This document shows, one piece after another, positions 31,801 to 41,442 of a DNA stretch of 46,478 bases. A program made the translations under genes and the position numbers. Under the pieces are notes generated by a model. That model was not told where the DNA came from. It did not search any database and worked only from the letters and a program-made list of their open reading frames with translations. The DNA lies in the NCBI GenBank assembly GCA_022376515.1, contig WTXI01000285.1, positions 1-46,478 on the forward strand, read 5' to 3'. Each line of letters starts with the position of its first letter. Position 1 is the stretch's first letter. This DNA comes from Lactifluus volemus (Eukaryota > Basidiomycota > Agaricomycetes > Russulales > Russulaceae).

Positions 31801-32812
31801 CTATGCTTGGGCTGTTTGCGTCGTCTCCTCGGCCTGGGGGTTCGCCTCCTTAGGCTCTCCCTTAGACTCTTCTGGGTGCCTTTCCCTCCAGGTTTTCAAT
31901 CCCTGCTCGAAACAAGCATTGTCGAGTCCGTCGAGAACCAATTGGAAGGTGACTCCTTATTAAATTATCAGGAACGTATACAGCCTGAGGCAGTTGCATG
32001 CGAGACGATGACATACCCAGTGATTCAACCTCTTTATTTCTCCGCTCGTCGTCGAAAAATAGCTGAAGAATAGGTAGCACCAGAACAAGAAAAGAGTAGA
32101 TGACCGGTAAGCATACCATTTCAGAATACGGAATCCCTGTCTTCTTGTGTAGTTGCTTGAAGTGTGCTATCTTAGAGCCTAGTCGAAGTGAACCAACGGA
32201 TCAGCACGCGGCACTGGGGGATGACCTTTTTCCGTATTGTCGACGCACCAGGGTATATCTCTAGTTGATCAAAAAACTTAATAGCAGGCATGACCTGCGA
32301 TCCAGGATCCTCTGTCATCGGAGGCACGAGCAATAGTGCGAGCGCTTGGCGAGCACTTGAAGAATATGTTCAACAGAGCAGATGTTAGATAACACATTTT
32401 ACTCACAGAGCAGTTGCACTCGTTCTGGAACACGCAGCGATTACAAGGTTTGCAGTCCGTAGACGATGCAAAATCTGTGGGACGTCATGGTAGAGCACAA
32501 CCTTTTCTCCAAATCTTACCGACAGGGTGAATCTTTGTTCCGAAAAACCCAGGGTAACGCACCTGTCATGAATCTCATTCAATTTATCCCCGTCGCGCTC
32601 TAGTGGTGCTACAGTCACGAAAGAAAAAGTCATTGAGGTGTACAAAACACATCGCCAGCAGTACGCACAAGCAACGTGGGTATCGATCCATAACGGCCAG
32701 AGGGTATAGCTATACATACAAGTGGTAAGTAAAGGCTCAAACTTGGGTAAAAAAATAAATGGTTAAGGGCGCACTCCAAATCAAAGGCCACGAGCTTCGG
32801 GAGTCTGGTCAT
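31801..32812 (-). CDS. magnesium-dependent phosphatase-1-like protein (HAD superfamily)
   Basis: Eight small exons on the minus strand join without frame error: 32812-32775, 32709-32669, 32608-32563, 32514-32407, 32355-32249, 32178-32117, 32062-32017 and 31955-31801, giving 200 residues to a TAG stop. Introns are 44-70 bases, all GT..AG. The protein starts [20 protein letters not shown]; D11-x-D13-x-T15 is the HAD nucleophile motif, the first Asp being the phosphorylated residue. AACSRTS (about 68-74) is motif II and LFFDDE (135-140) the acidic metal-binding motif IV. This order and the LWPLWIDTH stretch are characteristic of the MDP-1/acid phosphatase-like family (Pfam PF12689), cytosolic Mg-dependent phosphatases acting on protein phosphotyrosine or sugar phosphates in vitro. 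All catalytic motifs are intact. The unusually dense introns hide the gene from simple frame scans. The Glu/Gln-rich C-terminal tail is variable in the family. Confidence 0.88.
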
Positions 32813-33196
32813 CTCAGCACACCGTGTCACGGTACCGTGTTGTTGCGCCTGACTCCTAGTGACGGTCCGGGTTGTCCGGAGGAATTGTCGGCACATGAAA
32901 CGGAGTTTGACCAAACTTTGATTCACCTGGCAGCCTTCAGCGAGGCACAAAGGCGCATGCCATGTCCCAAAGACCGCTTCTTGACTTTGGGACCCTTTCT
33001 ACTCATGCACAGAGACTGCATCCTCATTCCTCAACAAGATCCGTGGCACGTTTATGGACCCGCCTACGTCTTGTGACCAGTACCTCTTGTCCTTCTTGGC
33101 CAGGCTGGTTTTCCCCGCTCTTGAGATCGCTGCTCCCTCTTCGCAACTTCAGAGTCGTGCTCTTCCTCTCCCACATGAATTTTTCTTGATGCTGAA
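32813..33196. other. shared divergent intergenic region
   Basis: Separates the minus-strand phosphatase from the plus-strand leucine-rich-repeat gene and presumably holds both promoters. A plus frame through 32759-33076 overlaps the first phosphatase exon and is a shadow. Confidence 0.4.
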
Positions 33197-34889
33197 ATGA
33201 ATCCGTCGGATGATACTTTTGCATCTTTTTCACCAACTCTAGCAACTCGGTCACACCCATCTTTGTCGATGCGAGTCCCTAAGGTTCCTGTTAAGCGTCC
33301 ACCGTCCTTTCTGAATCATAACGGAGACGCACATTTCCATTCTACTGCTCTTGGTATGAGCTTAGGAAAGCGCAAGTATGCATGCATTTCATCACAGTCG
33401 ACCACTTTTAGCGACCTCTGCGGCTCTCCCAAACGTATGCGCTCGTCTCTGGGCATCAATCTGTCTTCCTATGAATTGAAAAAGTAGAACCGTTCACTGA
33501 TCTAGAAAACCTCGCTCGTCTTAGCTGTTCGCATTCTCTGTCTCAGTTGAACAATCCAGATATCATTGGACATGTCTCTCCTTTGAACAGCATTGATGCC
33601 CTATTGTTCGAGGTTCGTGCCTCTGCTATGTATTTACCCAGGCGGTTGCATCGATTTTTTCCATGTGCTGCTCTCAAGAGAACCACATAGGAAGTGTTGG
33701 GATCGCATCACACGTCACTTCCCTTTGCGGAGAAGTGATGTCATGGTCACTGGACTCTTCTCTAGCACTGATACCCTTTCCTTCCAGAAAGCCCCGTCGT
33801 GACTGCTTGTCATTCAGCCACTTCTCAGCCGTCTTCTCAATTATTGGGCTCACCCAACATGGGGCTTTCTCCTGAAGGGCTCAAAGATGAGGTCAAGGAA
33901 CCCCAATCTGACTCCATGCAGATTGGGTAGATGAGCTAGCAAAAGATGGTAGGCCGATCAACCAACCGAATCGTCTCCTGCTGTACATCCACAGGACTAC
34001 TCAACGCCCGCTGGCTCGGAATATTTGCTCCAACCTCTGTCAGAATACTTGATCTTCGGAAATGTTTCTCAACCAAGTATGGCTTCAACCGTTATTTCAT
34101 GGTTGAAGCCCTACGAGGTACGGTGGAAAGCACTGCGTTGTACCGAACAACCTCTTACTATCTCCCAGTGTTCCGAACGCCATTTTTTTTCAGATCACTG
34201 TCCACCCTCCTGCTCGAAAATATTCCTTTGCAAGACGATGACCTTTTATATATACAACAATTGCCGAATCTCTCGTCTCTGAATCTCAACAACACAGACA
34301 TTTGCAATGTGGGGTATGTATCACTCCTTAATCATCCTATCTTGCTGTCAATTCTTTCAGGGTCTTCCATCTTGTTGCGTTGCGTCGCACACTCACTACC
34401 CTCGAATTGGGTGGCAATCCCCTAATCACGGATGATTCTGTGTCAGCCTTGTTATTACTTTCGCACCTACGCGTGCTTGGTCTGCGTGGCACAACAGTCA
34501 CGATGACTGGCCTTCGCCGTCTCGTCCCCTTTTCCAAGCATCTCCACCTCGACGTCCCAATTTCCTGTGAGCAGTATCTTAGCGGTACGTCTCCGCCTCA
34601 ACTACCCCCGAATCGGTGCTCACGCAAAGTAGAACTGCATACTCAATACATGCTCTCGCCTCTCTCTTCTCTGATCACACGGCCTGACGAAGCGTACGAT
34701 CTCGACCTTGGGGCCCTGAAGCGTAACTACTGGCGCATGCGGCGCACGACAAGATGATACGCATCACTGGAGACAAACTGACCTTGTGCCTGCGACTTGT
34801 GGAGCTGCTCGAACGCCGCCGGGATGATTTGGCGGTGCGTGTGATGGCGTTGCGGCGCTGGGACCAAGGACTCGGAGACAATAGGAAAT
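33197..34889 (+). pseudogene. leucine-rich-repeat protein, frameshifted
   Basis: The N-terminus starts MNPSDDTFASFSPTLATRSH and is low in complexity. A later block, WVDELAKDGRPINQPNRLLL at about 33927, is followed by LRR-type sequence: LSTLLLENIPLQDDDLLYIQ, LPNLSSLNLNNTDICN, then across a GT..AG intron at about 34315-34361 LRRTLTTLELGGNPLITDD and LSHLRVLGLRGTTVTM. The C-terminal block (about 34738-34889) reads ITGDKLTLCLRLVELLERRR and ends in TGA. Blocks sit in different frames, with one-base shifts near 33481 (A-run), 33925, 34190 (T8 run) and 34730. The order and spacing fit an F-box-like LRR protein family of Agaricomycetes that I know only as hypothetical. Either the gene is dead or the sequence has indel errors. 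No F-box was confirmed. Confidence 0.6.
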
Positions 34890-35549
34890 GAGATAAACAA
34901 CGAAAAAGTCTGGAGAAACTCTTAAGATGCTGTGTCTTTTTTTTTGGCGTGGGGTCGGAAACAACAGCAATATGTCCTTGTTTGTAAAAAATTCAGTGTG
35001 CATCAATTTCAAGCCCGTTGTCCGCATACAATCTGTCTGGAACTTTCGTATTTTGCGTTAGAAAATATTCATGATGTGCGGTATACCCGATACGACTCGA
35101 AGGGGATGTTAACTCGACTTGAGATCGACGCGTTGACCCTTGGACGACTGAGTGGGTTTTGAAATATCTGCCCAAATCGTTTAGTGGTTTCATGGATTAC
35201 GAGATGGATCTGTGCACGTTTCACACACCCAAATACTTTTTACAAAACATTGCAACATCCGTGTGTTGGTTGGTTCTGCCCTTCGCGTTTCTTGATCTCC
35301 CATTAGCATTTATGGGTATGATGAGCGGTTCCCATTACTTTATTATACGAGGCAAGACCACGGGTCTGAGAGGTCTCACTTGCTGAGACAGCGCGGCCGA
35401 GCCCCGCCGGTGCCGCCATGGAGCGCGTGAGCGCTAATAAATAGTCTATTCGACATTAATGCCCCTGTGACCCTCAAACCTTTGTTCCGCCAGTGGGAAT
35501 TCCTTGTTTCTACTTTAAGGCTTTGTATACGTACATAAGATAAAGGGCG
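34890..35549. other. intergenic, no gene seen
   Basis: A 75-codon plus frame at 35159-35386 contains a hydrophobic stretch (VCWLVLPFAFLDLPLAF) but no family signal or splice partner. Otherwise nothing. Confidence 0.35.
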
Positions 35550-36831
35550 TTGAATGTCAACTTCATCCGCTGGGGACCGCGGCGCAAGTTTTCGAACGCC
35601 ACTACTACTAGTACTACTACAGTACTTTCAAACCACAAAACTGAAGGATTATACCTACCAGCCGAAGAAAACTTGAGAAAAAAAGGATATTATTCCATCC
35701 ATACATCCGGCGAGTCGTGCGTCGTACTCATAGCTTTTTTAGGCTCCATGATGTTCGTGAAGCTTCAGCGAAAAATGATATACAATGGTGGTTTGCGAAC
35801 ACTCCTTTCCGACGCCCCTATGTGTGCTAAGTTTTCGTCCGGCAGGGAATGCGCCCCCGGGTTCGAGGACGGAGTCACTTGCGAACGTGTACCCACATTG
35901 CACGCCTAAAGGCATTCACATCGATGAATTATCCATTCTCAGTTCCCAACCAAACACCGTCCGGTTGTCGACTTTACTGCTGCGCCACGCTGACAAGTTG
36001 GACTCTGCTCCTCGGCATGTCATGGTATATTTTCAAGGTAAATAGCCATCAGTTCATCCCATGTTTGCGTTTTCGTGAATATTTCATGTGAATTTGGATG
36101 GTTGATCATGATTTGCAGGCAACGCCGGAAACCCGCTGCAATGCATTCCCATCTTCACCGCCCTGTTGAATGCCGTTCCTTCGTTGGCCATCCTCGCTCC
36201 TGCCCCACGCTCATACTGGACATCATCAACAGCACCTCCCACTCAGGTCGGTCTTACCGCCGACTACACCGCCGCACTTGCATTTGCCGCCGAGCGCTTC
36301 CCCACGTCTCACCTGACAATCTACGGCCACTCCCTCGGTGCCTCCATCGCTCTCTGCCTTCTCAGCTCTTTGAAAGGTAGTCCAATCTCTTCCCTTGCCG
36401 TACGTGGCCTCGTACTCGAAAACGCGTTTACGAGCGTACCAGACATGCTCCGCGTAGTCTTCCCGCAGCGATGGCTACCGTTCCGCTACCTCGGCCGGTT
36501 CGTGCGTGACAGGTGGGATGCTCGCGCTGCCGCAGCCGCGCATATATTTCCCCGTGATCTCGCGCGCCGCACGATGGTAATTGTCAGTGGGCAAGATGAG
36601 GTCGTCCCGCCAGCGATGGGCCGGGAAATCTTCGAGGTACTGCAGGCATCTGGGGACGTGGAGGAGGGTGTTGACTGTTGGGCGACGGAACGGCGGTTCG
36701 TGATGATAGAGGGGGCTCGACATGGGAACGTGTATGGATATCTGGACTGGGTGAAGACGATGAAGCAGTACTTCGAGACACTGGAAAAGCCACCTAGATT
36801 GGAAGAGAAATTCGGCTGGAGAGCACCTTAA
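35550..36831 (+). CDS. Bem46/ABHD13-like alpha/beta hydrolase
   Basis: Exon 2 (36119-36831) follows a GT..AG intron at 36038-36118, whose junction restores YFQGNAGNP, the oxyanion-loop block of this family. Exon 2 encodes IYGHSLGASIAL (GxSxG nucleophile elbow), VSGQDEVVPP (catalytic Asp loop) and EGARHGNVYGY (catalytic His), so the whole triad is present, and ends FGWRAP with TAA. Exon 1 begins with a basic N-terminus and a probable membrane anchor, VVLIAFLGSMMFVKL, then KLQRKMIYN, typical of Bem46-like proteins on internal membranes. Between about 35880 and 35910 the frame slips by one base: VTCERVPTLH is followed in the next frame by TPKGIHIDE. The start at 35550 is the first in-frame ATG and is not certain. 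In yeasts Bem46 is linked to cell polarity; the substrate is unknown. Confidence 0.75.
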
Positions 36832-36874
36832 AGTTGTCACGCCCAGTCTCTGTGCTTTCATAGTAATTTACATT

Positions 36875-37278
36875 TCAGCATTGACACTTACTGAGCGGCC
36901 AAGCGGTTCTAATGGCGTCACGATCGTGACGAGCTTCTAGGGCAGGCTGTTGGACGGGAAGTGGTGGAATGCGGTGAGGCGAGGCGAGGCTGACGCCCAT
37001 AGGTATGTCTGCAGTAGCCGCAGCAGAGGCTAGATGCAGCTCTTGCGATCGTCCGCCGCGTTCGCTCTGCACCGCCGGCACGATATCTGAGGAGTTGGAC
37101 GTGGATATCGGCGGGCTGGACCGCATATACGCGGACCTGCGCAAGATGATATTCTGTTGCTCCAACGGGGTCAGAGGCTTGAGGTAGCATGACCTTTGTT
37201 TACTCGAAGCGCCAACTGCCTCTTCTCGTGATCAACGCCCGTGTGCCATCTGTTCCAAATACAAGCGGCCCCAGACAT
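36875..37278 (-). CDS. small hypothetical protein
   Basis: On the minus strand a frame starts at 37278 (MSGAACIWNRWHTGVDHEKR) and runs to about 37187; after a one-base slip it continues as KPLTPLEQQNIILRRSAYMR and a Ser/Ala-rich tail to the stop at 36875. The total of 404 bases is one short of a whole number of codons, fitting a single missing base. The two halves read naturally as one basic protein of about 133 residues, without signal peptide or membrane span. I recognise no family. It converges on the alpha/beta hydrolase gene, 43 bases away. It could be a real small gene with a sequence error, or a chance pairing. Confidence 0.4.
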
Positions 37279-37793
37279 ACCACCGATTTCTCCATTCAAG
37301 CTGGAGGAAAGATGCTAGGGTGAAGTGGGGGAAATAGGGGTGCCAAGGGAGGCTGAGTGAGTGGGCCGTGGTGCTATGTGGTTTCATCCGAGTTAATGGC
37401 GCACCTAGTCATTTTTCCACCAGTGCTGGATGGAGAAATTGACGGAGTGCCATTCCAGATGGGATATGGGGACCGATCAAGAAGGGGATGGCGCAGTCTC
37501 AAGCAATGGCACAGAGAGATTCAAATGAGGACGGAGTGGCGGGAAGTGGCCAGGGAACCATACTGTAAGCCGAGAAGAGCTATGACAGGCATTGCCACCG
37601 GTAAGCGGCAGAACGAAATATGCAAATCTGACGCGGTCCCGGGCCTAAGTGTGTGCCGCGGCCCCGACGCCGCAAGCGCTTGTACCGGTGAAGCCGGTAA
37701 AGGGCAACCTGAAATCGACTGCGCCGCAACTTGAACACGTTCTGCTCTTTACTGTTATTATAAAGGGAGATCCTACCTTTCGACCTTTCGAAC
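37279..37793. other. intergenic, promoter side of the MINDY gene
   Basis: A 125-codon plus frame at 37357-37734 shows no family signal and ends 60 bases before the MINDY start. I treat it as chance. Presumed promoters of the small minus-strand gene and of the MINDY gene lie here. Confidence 0.35.
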
Positions 37794-39527
37794 ATGCAAC
37801 TCCCAACAACTTCAGAATATGGTGCAGAACTAGAAAGCAAGATGGAGAAACTGGACATCTCTCGCGATCATCATCAGCCTGGACCAGATCCGGGCCCGAG
37901 CCAGACCGACCATCCGACGACGAGGTCGCTCACCGGCACCGACGGTGCCAGTGGGAGCGGTAGCCAATACCATCGCAGAAGAGATCAAGCTCGCACTTCT
38001 TCGCAGAATTCGAATTCAGAGGGAGGTGTGCGGAAAGCTTCACAAGGTGAAGTATGGTATCTCAAGACGATCTTGTTTACCTCTCCGTCCGGTGTAAGGC
38101 GTAAGTACAACATCATCACGCAGAACTACAACGGGTGCGTTCTCTGAACTTGTTCATACTCTTTGTGCGTTGGACTGATATGTAAGGATGAGATAAGGCC
38201 GTGCTCGTTCATCGCGATATGTAATATCCTCATCTTACGGGAACAGATAGAAATACTTCCTCGAGAACGCAAGTCCGTCTCGTACGAGTTCCTCGCACAA
38301 CTTGTCGGGGAGCACATCTTGCTCACCGCACCGAAAGTGGACGTATCTGCAGCGCTCGCAATGATGCCTCTCACCACCAGTGAGTCGCGTATCGCCAACT
38401 CCGGTTCACCATTTAGCTGATGCGCGCACTTGTGCAATGTAGAGGGAATGGACCTCAACCCCTTGTTCACCTCCTCCACAGCGTTCCGCCCGGCTACGAC
38501 AGGTGGAGAGCTCGCACTCTTTGCGAGCGTAGGCATCTCTCTCGTCCACGGCTGGCTTGTCGATCCCTCGAGTCCAGAATACGCCGCCGTCTCTCGTGTG
38601 GGGGACTATGATTCGGCGATGAATCTGATAGTTGAGGCGGATGTGCTCACGCGTGGACTGCTTGTAGGCGATAACGTAGATCAGGCTTCAGGATCTAGTA
38701 GCCAGGTCGCAGGACCGAGCCACTCAAATATAAATCTGACGGACGAAGAGAAACAGAAGGTCGAGGACGGTGAGTACGATTTGATCTTCCTCGCATGTAG
38801 AGAGTCTGACAAATGTCATAGCCGTCGCGATCCAGACGTTCTTGGACAATACGCGTTCACAACTCACGTACCATGGTTTGTTCACCCTCGCTTCCCTCCC
38901 CACGCAACCAGCCCCAACCTCGGAGCCCACGTCCCCTCCATCGCACGACTCTGCCACTACGGAGTCCGCCCCACCACCTCCGCACCCCAAACTCTTCGCA
39001 CTCTTCCGAAACTCGCACCTGGCGGTGCTGTATCAGCACGAAGGGGCATTGTATAACCTCGTCACAGACCAGGTGTTCCTGAACGAACCAAGCGTGGTGT
39101 GGGAGCGTCTAGAGGACATCGATCAGGGTGCGGCCGTATTCGTTGACAGCGCATTTGAGCGCGCAACCCCCGTCGGTGGTGATTGGGCGGGTTTCACTAT
39201 ATCACCAGAGGCTTTGGGGACGGTCGATCCTGCAGAGTATGTGCTCAGCGTATATAACATGGCATGAAGATCATTATTGAACTCTTTTTTTTTTTTTATA
39301 GTCGCGCACTTGCGTTGAAACTGCAAAGGGAAGAAGATGAACGGGTTCAACGTGCATATGCCAAGCGGGACCAAGAACGAGCAGCTCAGAGGAGGTCCGG
39401 GAACGCCGAACGGGATCACCGTTACCGTGACCGTGACCGGTATCGTGATGGTCACAGTTACGAGGAATTTATTAATAATAAGAAAAAAGAGAAAAATAAA
39501 AGGGAGAAAGATTGCGTAATTATGTAA
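37794..39527 (+). CDS. MINDY-family deubiquitinase (FAM63-like)
   Basis: Five exons join in frame: 37794-38134, 38198-38379, 38443-38769, 38822-39236 and 39302-39527, encoding 496 residues. After a Ser/Pro-rich N-terminus comes EVWYLKTILF, then NIITQNYNG joined over intron 1 to PCSFIAICNIL: Cys116 is the catalytic cysteine and Gln110 the oxyanion glutamine of the MINDY fold. LVHGWLVDP around residue 210 carries the catalytic histidine. TYHGLFTLAS, LFALFRNSHLAVLY, LVTDQVFL and VVWERLEDID complete the core. The last exon is basic and coiled (LALKLQREEDERVQRAYAKR) with Arg/Asp repeats. The family cleaves long Lys48-linked ubiquitin chains, trimming from the distal end. The alternative start at residue 17 (MEKLDIS) is possible. 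The gene is intact, and its stop lies 11 bases before the next start codon. Confidence 0.92.
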
Positions 39528-39538
39528 TAGACGTTGTC

Positions 39539-41169
39539 ATGTCCTTAGACTCGAATGACGATCTCTCGGACCAAGACTTGGACTCGTTTCAAATATGGGA
39601 TCCCCTTCAGCAACCTCTTACCATTCAGTATACAACAGAACAATTACACAGTAGGCCAGCCACCTTTTTTCTATAATACAAAGAATATCTAATTGGTGTA
39701 GGAATGATCCACGAGGGTGATATAGACCTTGACCCAGAATACCAACGCGGTGTGTTTTAGTCCTTGTTTTTAACACCTTACATCACGCCTCTTGTTGATC
39801 TATCCCACTGCGACCGTTAGCCGTAGTATGGTCATCTACAAAGCAGATGGCCATCATAGATTCACTCTTTCATAACTACTATGTCCCACCTGTCGTTTTT
39901 GCCATCTCGAGAGACCCAATAGACGGAGTGGAGACAAGATTGTGTGTCGACGGGAAGCAGAGACTGACGAGCATCCAAAAATTCTTTGACGGTCAAGTAC
40001 GTCCATATTCTCCTTTTTCCCTCTCATTTTTCTGAGAATATGCAGATAGCTTGTATGGGTCTTTTCTCCCCGCAAATGGTAAAAAAAACTCCCAATGTTT
40101 GATGAAAAATGCACAGATCGCTGTCCAAAAACCAAAAAGTTGTGGTGGTATACCACCTCGACCGCCACGCGTGCATCGCGTGCAGAGATCCCCGAATCCG
40201 AAAAGCGCGTCTTCTCTCAAAAGCTCATCACGTGCAGTACGTGTGCCGTGAAAATCCCCACAGAACTGACTGATGATCCCAACAAAAAGTCGAATACCAC
40301 CACCTCACCGGTGCAGCCGAACGCGAAGTCTTTCAACGCGTCCAACTCGGCGTGAGCCTAACCTCGGCCGAAAAGCTCCAAGCGATCGCCTCTCCCTGGG
40401 CCAACTACATCACCCACTTGGAAAAGACTCACGTGACGATCGACGGCGGACTAGTCGACCAAATCGCGTTTGACGATACCCGCGGACGAGCGTTCCAAAA
40501 CGTCGCTCAACTCGTCTATTGTTGTTCGGGTCTCCCAGCAAACCAATACGTACCGACGGCAGCCAAATTGGACAAATGGCTCAATGCGCCAGGAGGAGGT
40601 CGGCCGACGGAGGCGTTTCAGGACGCGATGGCTGTCGTGCTTGGGAGACTCTGGGAGATCGCGCGTGATCCGGAGCTCGACGCTCCTTTTCGAAGGTTCA
40701 CGGCCAAGATCGCACCTATCGAATTCGTCTTTATCGGTACGTGCGTTGTATGTGTGTCACGTCACACGTGTTGCGAATTTCCCCCCTCCCCCCCTAAAAC
40801 CAATCTGGAACCTTTTTTTTAATTTTCGGCGATGTTGTTGTTGTTGTTGTTACAGGCGTACTGCTATATGTCATGCGTCATGGCTACACGGCCCACCAAC
40901 AATCTCAAGCGGCGTTCATCCTCCGACGCGATATTCGCAAGGCGCACATCGACGTTCGTTTCAACACTCGCGTCGCCGCAGATTGCTGGCGCATCATCGA
41001 CGAGATCGAGAATGGAGTGATCGATATCGAGCCTCATCGCGCTTCTACTGCCGCTTCCGCTACTACTACTACTGGCAGCGCCGGGAAGCGCAAGTCTCTT
41101 GATCACCAGTGGAATCCGACGAGGGGAGTGGAGGCGACGCAAAGAAGCAAGAAGAAGAGGAGTGGATAG
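39539..41169 (+). CDS. DUF262 domain protein (ParB-like fold)
   Basis: Exons 39539-39650, 39702-39749, 39821-40000, 40117-40236, 40290-40736 and 40856-41169 give 406 residues. DIDLDPEYQR (44-53) and VVWSSTKQMAIIDSLF are the DUF262 opening; VDGKQRLTSI (from residue 96) is the DGQQR-type signature of the ParB/Srx-like fold. KLWWYTTS, IEYHHLTGAAEREVFQRVQL and SLTSAEKLQAIASPW follow, then an all-helical C-terminal part and a basic tail (KKKRSG). The exon 3/4 junction is the weak point: the strong donor at 39997 breaks the frame, whereas GTCC at 40001 keeps it, so either a weak donor or a one-base error is involved. In bacteria DUF262 forms the N domain of modification-dependent GmrSD-type restriction enzymes; fungal copies stand alone and have no known role. 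No HNH (DUF1524) nuclease part is visible. Confidence 0.85.
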
Positions 41170-41442
41170 AGCGATATATTAGAGCTGGCAAACTGTTTCG
41201 TCACAAAGTATCTGCTTGTTCTCCCGATGGACCACCGTTATGTTATATCCAACTATCTACCCCACCCGCTTTCATAATGTCGTGCTGTCTGCACTACAGA
41301 CCTTTCTTTTGCTATGTATAATTGCAATGCTTGAGCAATAAATATAATGCAGTAGTTTTTTTTTTACTTCTACAAGAGGCACTACAAATGTCCAAGTGGA
41401 ATGAATATAGAGCTTTTGGGTTGCACATCAGGGGGGGGGCTG

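Noticed and set aside
37357..37734. 125-codon plus-strand frame before the MINDY gene
   Set aside because: No recognisable motif and no support beyond being open; probably leader or promoter sequence.
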